64,000 bases of DNA, from positions 1,466,583 to 1,530,582 of the forward strand of contig NC_079202.1 of the NCBI RefSeq assembly GCF_026745355.1, read 5' to 3'. A program made the position numbers and the translations under genes. Under the pieces are notes generated by a model, which was given only the letters and a program-made list of their open reading frames with translations, did no database searches and was not told where the DNA came from. This DNA comes from Beta vulgaris subsp. vulgaris. Its lineage: Eukaryota; Streptophyta; Magnoliopsida; Caryophyllales; Amaranthaceae. Below, in pieces: positions 44,205 through 56,100 of this stretch (within the stretch, counting starts at the first letter, position 1; the number at the start of each line of letters is the position of its first letter).

Positions 44205-47069
44205 ATGATAATGCACAATTTTACCTCAAAAACATATTCTCTAACTAGTCTTTTTTGTGAAGAAAATGATGATAAAACTTGTGTTTTTCAACATGTTGAT
44301 CAACACCCACTATTTAATTCTACAAATATTGAGTATTTCAATGCAAATTTTGACGTAATATCAGAGTTTGAAGAAGATGGGTACATAAATATTCTGCTCC
44401 AAAGAGAGATAAACTCTGGTTTTACTCAAAGGAGTCAGATTTTACCAATTACTACTAGCAAATCTTCAAGAAATCATGCTATTAATTACATTCTCCATGT
44501 CAGTTTACTATTTTTTTTTTTTTATTGTTCTCACTTAGAATCTTGATACTATTCATACTTAGAGAAAATCTTCTTAATTTTTTTCAATTTATAAGAAAAA
44601 ATATAGTCATGTAGGGTCTTGTTTGATTCGATCGTTGTAATTTTTACTAATATATAATGAAAGATAATTAAGTTCAAAAATGTGTATTGAGAGATGTGCA
44701 TAGAAAAGTGAGAAAGACAAAAAAAATAAATAGAGGGAGTACTTTCTTAAACTTTGTAATGATACAAATTTTAGAGTACATTATTGTATGTTACTATATT
44801 TAAGTTAATGTTTACTTGTATTATACAGATGGGAGCAATGCTTGGATTTCAACTACAAACAGCTTATTTATCTCTCTGCTACTTTGATTTATTCCTATCC
44901 AAGAGAAGCATTGATGTGAGATACTTAGCATGTACTATCTCTTTTCTTTTTAATTTGGATTTTTTGTACAAGACTTAGAAATTTGTGAGAAACCACTTTT
45001 TTTTTTTGAGAACAAACTTTATGTAAGATTCCGATCATTGATCAAGCTTCCGGCATTGACCAGTCTTATATATGACATGGTGAATGCAGGAATCTTGGAT
45101 CATGATCGGAATTATGCATAAGGTTTGTTCTCGCCAAAAGTTTTTTGTTTAATTTTTTTAAAAAAAATGATATAAGGCATATTTTTTCACAATTTCATGT
45201 TTATAAAGTGGTTTTTGACAAAAAAAAAATCCTTTTTAAGTTACAGAGTTTGATTTTTCACTATTGCTAATGTAGAATTTATTTTGATCATTATTGGAAA
45301 ACAAAATAACCTAATGAGTTATATTGTAGAAACTAGTTTTATATGCACGTTATACGTGCGAAGTAGTTTATGTAGTTAAATTATTCTATACTTACATCTA
45401 ACTCTTTCTATATAAGTTTTGGGTTTTATGTATATGCATATGAAATCATAATCGGATGTATAGCAATTGCAATAATTACATCTAGTATTAATTTAAGGAA
45501 AAATTCGTTCTTGACCATATTTTTAGTTACTAATAAATCACCATTAAAGTCAAACAAAGTATGTAAATAGTACACTACTACAATCTTATTATGCTCCTAA
45601 CTTTTACTACTTTCTATATTTGGGAATAATTATCTGTTATAAATTTGATGTAGGAGGAAAAATCATGGGCAATAGAGCTGATTTTAGTGGCATGTTTATC
45701 AGTGGCTGCAAAATTGGAAGAAAACAAAGTTCCAAGTTTATCAGACTTTTTTCAAGTTGGAGATATCAAATATGAGTATGAAGTTATTCAAAAAATGGAG
45801 CTATTAGTCCTAAATACATTGGAATGGAAGGTGAGAATTGTTACTCCTTTTGCTTATTTGCCTTACTTCATCAATAAATTCTGCGACGTACCGCGATTTC
45901 AAGGTTCTTCCTCAACCATTAATCAACTTATCTTGGCCTTCATGAGAGGTAATTTCTTCTACAGAAAGATATAAGGTCTTTTTTCTTCTTATTAGTATGA
46001 TTTTATGGTAATTTGATTTAATGGTTAATGGAAAACAGAGATTAATTTAGTGGATCATCGTCCATATGCTATAGCTTGTGGTTCAATATTAGTGGCATTG
46101 GATCGAAGTTTGTCACGAGAAGCAATTGAGTTGAAGACCAATACGATCTTACCTAGTAGATTTCTTGACATTGTAAGTTCATCTTTCCTTAAACACTTGT
46201 ACGTACTTTTTACGCATGTCAATGTAACTTTGAGTATGATATATCTCTAATTTTGTATTTGTAAAAATTATAAAAAGTACATATATATTTAAAAAAATAC
46301 ATATTAAGATGAATCTAATAAGATCTCACATTACTATATTTTTATTCACGTATAAATTTCAAACGATAATTAAAGTGAAATTTGTGAACACTGTAATGTC
46401 ATTCTTGTTAGAGTCTATGTCATTGTAAACAATAAGTTATAGTGTATCATATTCATGGTACACCTAAGACGCACTCTTTTTTATTTTTTTTTATCATGAC
46501 ACCATGCCACCATCAAAACATGTACCCATGGTTCTTTTCGTGGTTTAATATAATACAAATATCAAATACTATACATCAATATTACACCGACACCTTCCTT
46601 TACCTCAAAAACGGGATGTCGTGTCGTTCGTGTCCGACACGACACTTTACTTGGATACTTCATTTTAAACTAAAAACTTGACTTTTTTCCACAAAATAGC
46701 CGAGTCGGACACTTGAACACCTGTATCCAAGTAGATACTCAATCCGTGTCTAAGTACCATAGCTATACATACATAGGTATATTATGTTTTATGCTTTTAC
46801 ATAGGTATTTTATGTTCTAAAAGTATCACTGCTTGTTTGAATTAATACAGGAAGATATCTTAACTTGCTACAACATTATGTTACAATTAGAGACACATAC
46901 AACCAAGGTACTCAATTCACCAGATTCACCTCATCAGTCATCCATCCATCTTTTCGAGAACGCCCAAGCTACTTCTTTTCTATGCACTAAAAGGTCACTT
47001 ACATTTGAAGAAGCTGATGATCAGAAATATGATGATTTATGCAAGAAATCTCGACATTGTTTGGTCTAA
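44205..47069 (+). CDS. D-type cyclin, CYCD5-like
   Basis: Regulatory subunit expected to pair with CDKA and phosphorylate retinoblastoma-related protein at G1/S. Exons: 44205-44498, 44829-44915, 45654-45948, 46039-46172, 46851-47069; 1029 nt, 342 residues. The LxCxE retinoblastoma-binding motif is intact at residues 16-20 (LFCEE). The cyclin box N-domain begins near residue 90 (HAINYIL, FQLQTAYLSLCYFDLFLSKR) and continues AACLSVAAKLEEN-like (seen as VACLSVAAKLEENKVPSL), MELLVLNTLEWK and VTPFAYLPYFI. The C-domain begins at about 206 (EINLVDHRPYAIACG). The tail KRSLTFEEADDQ resembles the KRRLSFDD-type end of CYCD5, as do the short C-domain and YFDLFL; subclass is my judgement from remembered CYCD5;1. 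Start is ATG 44205; a second in-frame ATG at 44211 is also possible. Arabidopsis has no cyclin between the IFRD and ACA1 genes as far as I recall. Confidence 0.88.
45009..45135. repeat. Imperfect hairpin of pre-miRNA size in cyclin intron 2
   Basis: The left arm GAGAACAAACTTTATG...ATTCCGATCATTGATC pairs with the right arm GATCATGATCGGAAT...GGTTTGTTCTC with few bulges over about 50 nt; the loop is about 30 nt. It may be a foldback MITE; expression is unknown. Confidence 0.75.
45332..45360 (-). repeat. Helitron-like 3' terminus, inverted
   Basis: ACTAGTTTTATATGCACGTT...ACGTGCG is the inverse complement of the end of the mini-Helitron candidate at 11906-11997, including the GCACGT hairpin and CTAGT. 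The matching 5' TC end was not found. Confidence 0.5.
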
Positions 47070-47475
47070 TCACTAGATGATCACTTCACTTTCTTGGTGA
47101 TTGAGCAGTGTCTTAAGAAAATTAAAGCCGAAGAAAGGAAAAGAAGCTTTTCGGCTACACCCATCTCAAAGGTCCCTACTAAGGAAATATTATGTATGAA
47201 ATAATTGAGTACATTATTATTCTTCAATCTGTTTTAGTAACCATTATTGTTTTGGATTTCCACCTCTTTGGTTTTCCTAAGTTCTATCCAATTACTTTTA
47301 AAGTGATCAAATTTATAAAATGTTGACTATATTTATCATTTATATATGAAAAAATTATCATATGAGATTTTGTTTAGTTTGTTCAATGTTTATTTTAAAT
47401 TATTTAGAATTTTGTTGATACATACTACATATTTCTTCCATTTCTTTTTAAATGATACACTTCTTCATTTTATGT
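47070..47475. other. Cyclin 3' region
   Basis: Probable 3' UTR followed by AT-rich DNA with a partial Stowaway interior (CATATGAGATTTTGTTTAGT near 47358). No gene. Confidence 0.45.
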
Positions 47476-48081
47476 AGGGGTGTTCATAACAAACCGAAAT
47501 CGAAATACCGAAAAATCGGTTAAAATGGTGGTAAACGTAACGATAAAAAATGTTTTAACAGTACGGTTACCGAACAAATAAAATTATCGGTTATAAGGTA
47601 CGATTACGGTCATGATTTTAGAGTGAACGGTTAACCGAAATACCGAAATATGTTTTTCCTCTATATAATTATTGTGAAACATTTTCAAACAATCATGTTA
47701 ATTCTAATATTTGTTACTAAGTTACAATAATTAGATAAAGTATGTGATTATTTGGAAACTCTAGTACTAATATAAAGTATAAACACTATAATTAGGAAGT
47801 GGAGTGAATTCTTAGTATTAGTTATGTTTACCAATAAATTTATTATACACTTCATAATTCATTTTATATTAGAGTAGATATTATATTAAATATATACACA
47901 AAAAATTAAAAAATATATATGTACATTAAGTAAAACATAATTGTATAATTTAAATAACGGTTAACCGCTTATATGGTAACCGGTCTAAATGGTTACAGTT
48001 CGCAAAAAGAGCGAACCTAAACTTTCGATTATCGAACCGAAATGTTGTTTCGAGATGGTTAACCACCCATGAACACCCCTA
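47476..48081. mobile_element. Non-autonomous hAT element (606 bp)
   Basis: Ends TAGGGGTGTTCAT / ATGAACACCCCTA with an exact 8-bp target duplication ATTTTATG (47468-47475, 48082-48089). Subterminal AACCGAAA/CGGTTA-type repeats. No coding. Confidence 0.93.
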
Positions 48082-48089
48082 ATTTTATG

Positions 48090-48880
48090 TGAGAACTTTT
48101 TGTAAGAAGTGTCACTAAAAAAGAAATGGAGAAAATATGTTATTCGTAGTTAATATTAAATACGGTATTAAATGTTAAAGGATATATTTGTAAGATCTTT
48201 TAAGATCCCATATTTAAAGGGTGATCTCTAATATTGGCGTGGATGTGGAAAGACTGAAAGCAAAAGAGTCGATGGGGGAATGATATGAGGAGGTGGGTTT
48301 GCAGGTGACAGCCTTAGTATTGGATTTTTGCCTATCATCATCAAATTCACCATAAAAGTTTGTTAAAAAGTTGAACATGATTGAATTTGTTGAGATGTTT
48401 CAGGTTAGGGGTTTGGTCTCTTTTTAGGTGGGGCTTGAGCTTTCCTATTTTGTTGATGGGATCATGAAAAAAACAAGAGCCTTATTACTAATTCAAGAAA
48501 TACTTCATTGCATTGATTCATTTGATGTGATGTGTGGAAAGCTTTATCTGCTAGCCAGTCTAGACTATGTTGGAACCATGTGAAGTTCCGTTGGAAATTG
48601 AGTAAGAGTGTAAGACTGTAAGAGTAAAACATAATGAAACAGTTAAGATTGTGTTTGGCTGAATGATAGACACCAATGCTTATAGAAAGATCACTTATTT
48701 ATTGACAAACAATCTACCTTTTGAAAAGGTTGGACTTTGGAGCCTTCAATAGGCTGGAACTAAATAAGAAGCGATAAGTATGAAATTCACAATTGAACTT
48801 CTATTCATCGTTTTAAAAGTATTTAAACTCGTCCCAAAAAAAAGTTGAAATTACATCTCTAACCTTTTCCTTCTTTTTCC
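48090..48880. other. Intergenic DNA between convergent cyclin and ATPase genes
   Basis: AT-rich, with no gene, element ends or repeat recognised. Confidence 0.5.
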
Positions 48881-49260
48881 CTAAACCACCACCCCACCAC
48901 CAGCCACCTCACTCCACCACCATCTAGCTCTTGCCACCATCACCCCATTGCCACAACCACCCACCAGCCACCCCTTCAAGATTCCACCATACACTATATC
49001 AATCCCCCTCTCTCCTTCTTCATCACTACATACTCAACCCAAGTCCAAGAATGGCAATCACAACTGAGTTCACAAGGACGATGGGTTCACCGCGTACCAC
49101 CACTAGCCACCTGCAAGCCATTGATTTTTTTTAGGACGATGGGCGAACATCTGGCTTAGATGTTCGCCTCATGGCCAGAACGTCCGGCCTAGACGTTCGG
49201 GTTGGATATTCCACCCATGACCGGAACGTTCAGGCCAGACATTCAGGCCATAGAGAGAAA
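48881..49260. repeat. CCACC-rich block followed by short palindromes
   Basis: 48885-49000 is CCACC-rich and nearly G-free. Then come palindromes GGCGAACATCT/AGATGTTCGCC (49142-49168, 11-bp arms) and GAACGTC/GACGTTC (49178-49198), with a further decayed unit to 49250. Layout resembles the MULE interior at 31860-33090. Ends were not resolved. Confidence 0.6.
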
Positions 49261-49562
49261 AGAGGACGAGGGACCAGATGAGGAGATCGAAGTTATGGGG
49301 AAAGGGTAAAAAGATTACCCTTATAATTGTTACTCTGGACCCAGAATAATGTATTACCCTCATAGTCAAAAAAAGTACAGGCCCAATAAGTCCACCCTAA
49401 TCCAGGTGTGTGGATTAAGTCTAGAGCTGATACTTCATGAGATTTTTCGACCCACTAAACCCAATCCAGGCAACGCCTAAGTTTGAGATCCAAAATTTAC
49501 TTATTGTAACCATTCGATGAAGAAGCTCAACATTTTCACCAATTACAAAGAATATATATATA

Positions 49563-49650
49563 CTTCCTCCGTTTCGTTTTGAATGCAACAAAGTAATATT
49601 TAACATCTCACAAATAATACTCTATTGCATTTAAAACGAAACAGAGAAGG
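49563..49650. mobile_element. Compact 88-bp Stowaway-like MITE
   Basis: CTTCCTCCGTTTCGTTTTGA...GCAAC and complement ending ACGAAACAGAGAAGG, flanked by TA; almost entirely hairpin. About 540 bp past the ATPase stop codon (minus strand). Confidence 0.8.
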
Positions 49651-50187
49651 TAAAAAAGAAGAAGATAAAAGCATTATTTAGCTTCTTTTCTGTCTGCGGA
49701 TGGCAACCTTGAAAGTTAAAAAACATTGCAGTTTAAATCCAATATGGAAAAAATTACATGGATAAGTGGGGCCTATTATGCCCAATACTGATCACAATAT
49801 GTGAAATACAACATATCAGGAAAGGATTATGCAGGCGACTTTCCCTATCATAATCCATGATATAATCCATGTTCGAGTTAACAGATGATGTGGAGATTTT
49901 CTAGTATCAGAGATTCATCAATCAATTCAGCGAATCATCGAGTACCACCATTCTCGAGAACAGACAGAATCACAGAAGCAATCTGAGACTAGAGTGAAGC
50001 AACAAGAAATCTGAACATCATTTGAAAGATGCCTACGAATTCATCAGATGTTCGATTAATCACAAAGTTAGAACTTGCAAAGATCATTGCTTCAGGCAGT
50101 GGCAGCTGTAGAAGCACCTGCACGTACTAGAAGTTGCAGCAAGCTACAAAATTTTCTTCTCCAACTTCACGTTCAATATTCAAGGGT

Positions 50188-53100
50188 TCATATTGGGATC
50201 ATCTTCAAAGCAGCAGCAACTGGCATGCCAAGAAACCCAAACAAGATGCTCACCGACCACTGAGTTAGAGTAAGTGGAGTCGTGTTTGCAAATGTACCGA
50301 GGTACTCGATAATTACAATTTGGAAAAGGACAGTTGATGTGAGAACACCCACAAATATGTAGTTGTTCAGGATCCCTGCAAAAACATTAATCTTTTCCAT
50401 CTCCCTGGAGTTGATCTCGTTGAATACCTGACACAGAGAATTTTCTGTAAGCTTGACTAGGTCTCACATTTTGAAAAGACTTGGAGAGAAAATTCTCATC
50501 ACAGGATAACATATATGGAGGACTAGGAGGATTTGGAAAGAAGTTCTCGAAACTTTGAGAGAGACAATACGAATTCCAGAATGAAGAAAAGAATAGCTGA
50601 AAGCTGATCAGTTCACTCTTGATTTTAAGCAATATCACACTTAATTTTAAGCCAGATACTGACTAGTGACTACTGTTCTGGGCTCAGAAAAATGCAAAAA
50701 AAAAAAAAAAAAGAAAAAATCAGGGTCAATGTAATAACAATAGAATAGAGGTTCAATATTTTATCTATAGAACAGCTTGTAAAGTGAATGAATCTGTAAG
50801 AGCTCTTTTATTGTGGGCAGTGCATAACTGCATATAAAGAGTTCTTCCCCTCAAACCTTCCTAGAAGGTGGGAGGGGGATTACTGATGCTTTTTCTGCCG
50901 CCTATTTGTTTTTGTGCTTGCTTGTTCTGTTGTTTGAACTGTATTGACATATCCAGTTTGGTAATAAAATCTATATTCTCATTGCCAACAAAAAGATACA
51001 CTCAAGTTCTTGAGCACTGCTTTCATTTTTTCTTTTCCCTAATGAAATTAGTATTTTGTTGCTTCTCCTAGTTGCTTTATATCTATAGACAATTAGTCGC
51101 ATCAATTCACATGTTCACGCTCACCCAAAAAACAAATGTAATTTGTAACATATTGCTGACAGACATATAGAGCAGCAATGTAAGGAGAGGTCTGATATTT
51201 ATACCTGGCAGAAGACAAATGAGTTGAATATAATTGTGTTCAGTGTTAACTCAGAACCAGGACCGCTGAGCCCAAAAGCTTCAATTCCTCTACTCTGTAG
51301 ATACCATATGACAACAAATTGATAAATTGATTGACCAAGTATATTCCTCCACATCACATTACTGATAATGCTTCCTTTCCTTCCAACAGGCTGACGCTTC
51401 ATCAATTCATCGCTAGGAGGCTCAGTGGCCAGTGCAAGGGCTCCAAGGGTATCCATAATCATGTTAACCCACAGAAGCTGAACAGCAGTAAGTGGAGCAC
51501 TTCCTGGAAATAAAAAGATAAAGAGTAATTAGGTGGAAAATTGTGCTTCTTGTTGGGTCCATCTCATACTGGCCATAGTTAATCATTCATGAACCATAAC
51601 CCTGAGAGTCAGTAAAAGAAATATTTTAGCAAGCTTAATTCATTCATATGCGAAGTTCATGAACGAGGTGAACACACCTGAAGTTTCTATGGGTTACTTC
51701 AAGTTCATGCATGTAAAATTTAAAATGTCAATATATGATTTCTTGGGTGAAGTATGTCAATTAACTAGACCATGTTAAAGATTCCTGTTTTTCATCTTTT
51801 CATTTTTCTTATCCTATTTAAGTTCTTATTGGGATTCTGTGAAGACCCAAGGGGTACTTTTGGACCTGTTTGGATATCTGTGATTGAGGTTATAGGGCTC
51901 ACCGGTCAAACAGACTGAAGAAAAGTTGACAATAAGGGCAACAATGTTGACTGTTAATTGAAATTGTACAAATTTCTGAATGTTGGTATATACAGAGCGT
52001 CCCCATCTGGCCACCGTTACAATTGTAGAAAAATTGTCATCCAAAATAATGACATCAGCACTCTCTTTTGCCACCTGACATGAAACAGTTAAAGTTTAGG
52101 ACATGAGTTATCATGCGTGTATAAATAAATGTTCTTGAGACACTGACTGTAAAGAAATCAGAACTGAGAATGCATGTACACTTCATTTCCATGAAAATAA
52201 AGAAACAACAAATCTTATGATTTCTTACAAAATCCTCCATGTCAGCTGACTCTACTAAAAACAACAAAATGCTACCAGAGAGTACTCCATCAGAAAAAAT
52301 GGAACACTTAATCGGTGAACATGAGTATAGCAGTAACTACTAAAATGGCCCACACAAAAGGTTGCACTTATAGACAAGTTTGCTTCAATCTTAATGTAAC
52401 AAAGAAAAGAGAAGTGCTATGGCTTGAGAAGACACGCCTAGATAATTTGTTTCCTTACCCTTTTCGAGATATATATTGAGGAAAGGGTGTGGATTTTTGT
52501 CTTCCATTTTCTTGTTGTGGGAAGGGGGGAGGGGGTGCTAAGCCTCTAACAACACATTGCAGAAGATTATTTGCAGGATTAACCTTATGCATATCTGTAA
52601 CAATTAGCTGGAACTGCGTAAGCGATTGTTTTGAAATTTGACTCTAATTCTTTTCAAAGATAATTATTGTTAAGAGCAAGTAAACATGTGAGATGAAGAC
52701 GATGAAATATAACAAAATTGACGCTTAGACGAAAAATAAAATATGCTCCCTCTATTTGGAACAAAAATAATCACATTGTCTCTACTCCTTAGCCTTAGGA
52801 ATACTATGACTTTACTAAAAGACCTTCATAACCGTATCATCATTACTATAACCATCATTCACTCACGTAGGGTCATCTTGGGACAAGAAATCATAAACCA
52901 AAACTATTAGAGAAAACATCATTTTTTTCCAGATATCCTAGAGCTAAACCTAGCAAAAAAAAAAAACTCGTCCATATCCATTATCCAACCCAAACCCAAA
53001 ACTATATGACCTAATTAAGACCCAAACTAAAAGTCAGTCGGACTGAACCAACCTGATTTTTAATGAGTTTCATATTTAATACTTTACCATAATAAATTAC

Positions 53101-56100
53101 TCCCGCGGTCCTAGAAAGATTTGATCACATGTTGGGACATGTAGTTTCAGGTGATAAGTTGTAATATCAATATCAAATGATTATTTATTAAAAAGTACTC
53201 CCTCCGATCTTATGTAGTTTCAGGTGATAAGTTGTAATATCAATATCAAATGATTATTTATTAAAAAGTACTCCCTCCGATCTTTATTAGTTTACCCATT
53301 TCTTTTGTTTCTATTTTTAGAATGGGACCACTAGCTTTCCATCACACACATATTCAAATTTAACATAAATTAATCTTTTCTCTTTCTTTCTATGTCCCAC
53401 AACGTAATTTCTCCTAAAACTCTATGCAAAAGAAACGGGTAAACTAATAAAGACAAGAGGAAGTAGATGTGATAGGATACAAGAGTTGCTGGAGTATTTT
53501 TTATTAAAGGAGAGAGAAAGTTGGGTATTTGTATATTGATTGAGATAGGCCGGTGGCAAAGAGGTGTTAGAAAATCAATATATTAATAGTTGGACCATGC
53601 TAATAATGAAAGTGTTCAAATTAATATGGAACAAACAAAAAAGGAAAGTGTTTAGACTATTCTGGACGAAGTGAGTATTTGATAATAGAGCCGCCGAACG
53701 AATATTACAGACTTATCACCTTAATGTCACTGAATTACAATTGACCTAACCCATGAACTAAAGTACTAAACCTTAGTATTCCAAGTCCAGACACAATAAA
53801 AAAACTCATATGTTAAGTTAGGTACAACAACCAACGACAGGGGCAAAGAGGTGGCACCATCACCTCTTAACACTTTCTGTAGAATTACGAGAAAAAGAGC
53901 ATATGAGCTTAGAACTAAACAGAATCAATTTTTTCTAAATTGTATATAACAAAGGCATTGCAATTCAAATTCAACTAAGAGATATCCTTTTGGATATAGA
54001 GATATTGTAGAAACAAGAGGATTATTCATGATTACTCCAATGATGGTTAGGATATTTGAATAGCTAGTGGGGAACTCTGTAGTTGATCTCATGCTACAAT
54101 ATGTACAATGTAGCTGATCTAGATTGCATCTTGAATAATAAGAGACAGGTTGAACATTTTGAAACAAGCAAGGTTTGGTGTAGTTGGTTGGGGATTCATC
54201 TTAACCTTATGGTATTATCTTCCCTCATGCTCCCAAGTTCTAGCCCACAAATACCATAACAAGAAACCATAAGGGTTGACATCTGGTGAGGGTCCCTCTC
54301 CTTACCAACTAAGAATAAAAGAGTAGAACATCTTGGAAGAAGCTTATATTCAAAGTATAAAGGATGAAATATCTTGGAGGAATTTAATTATCAAGAAGAA
54401 CAAGGACGTCTTTGAAGATGCGGACTTAAGAGCTCTAGGATTAAAAATTGAGCTTCCAAACTCAGAATAGTCACTAGTCACACTTTGAAGATTAACACAA
54501 TCCTCTTAACAAAAATGAATTAATAGATGACAAAAAAATTCCAGGCACCACCTTCATATAGAAGTATAAGACAAAGACAAATATTTCTAACTAAGCTTTT
54601 CTTTATGGAGTTTTGTGGGCAATAATGTTGTTGCTATGATTATAAATATCAATGCCAGATTTAAATTTTTTATTGTTTCTTCAATTTTTGAAATTGATCT
54701 TACAAAATAAAACCCCTTTTCTTCGTCTCGGTAAGCCCGTGCACGGCTTTATGTCACATATTCTATGTTTATTAAGAATTGAAAAATAACTACAATTCGG
54801 TGAAGTATACACCAAAACCCAGTCAAAGTACTTTCCAAAAATTGTTGACGCTATATGTTGCATCATCTAGTCACTGTCTCACACGCCTAAATTACCATAA
54901 CCAGTTCTTCCCTTTTAACTTGTCATTAATATCTACAACTCTAGCTCTCAAAAATCTTCGTACAAAGTTCTCTTCCTAAACTGTTCCCACACATCCATTT
55001 AAATATTTACATCATGTCCATCTCTACCTATGCTACTGTGACTCTAGGACCAATGTCCGACAGGGGTACGTGTCCAAGCATCCAACTCGGCTATTTAATG
55101 GAGAGTCCGAGTGTTCCACCATGTCCAAGGATCCCACACGGGTACTTGATGTGAAATGAAGAGTCTGAGCAACATAGATTGACCTAGTTACATGGTTAGC
55201 TCTAAGTTAATCTTTCCAGAACAACCTTACCTAAATGCCTAATAGTCAAACTCATACATATAAAATAGTTGTCCTATAGAATTACCCTTTTGACCTTAAA
55301 AGGCGCTATAGTCGCACAAAATTGCAGCTGCTCCCTTCCATTGCACATATCCATTGAGCCACCCTAGTTGTATTGTATTAATCATATCTTAATCAAAATC
55401 TTCATTCCTCTTCAAATTGACCTAAAGTACTTATAATGATAACTTATGGGAAACTCCTTCCCATCCATCGGCTCAAGTGATTCCTCTCATTACAAAACAA
55501 CACCCCATACACTTCCGTGTGCTTTGACTTAACCCCTTTTCAATCGTGTAATCCTATGTTACTCCTCCACATGTTTTAAATTTTTTTCCACGTAATGATA
55601 TATGTCTTTAAGCAAGTCATTATTTTTACGTTGTATTTTCTGACATTTTCAACCAAAGCACGTCTTTCGGTAGTTTATCAAAAGTCTTCTTCGTCTTTAA
55701 TATTAATCATATGTCTAATAAGATGAATGACCCTTAGGTAAATCTAAATTGGTTCTCCAAAATGCTCATACATTTACTCAATCAATACTATATTAGTCCC
55801 GATCGTGATGTCATGGTGTAACTCATAAGTTCTATCCCGAAAGTTTTAACAACGTCAGGCGTTTCCTTAATTTTTGAAAATGGGTACCATTATCTTGTTT
55901 GTTCAAGCTTATGGTATTCAATGTGTAATCGGTCTATCATGCAAATTTCGATGTTTCTTTGGTTTGTCATGCAAATCTTGTTCATGTAGTTTGTTAACTA
56001 ATCAATACCAACATGCCCTAGTAATATCAAAACCTCGACAACAATACCATCTAGGCCCACCACTTTCTTAAGTTCATTCTATTTAATGATTTCTCTAGTC

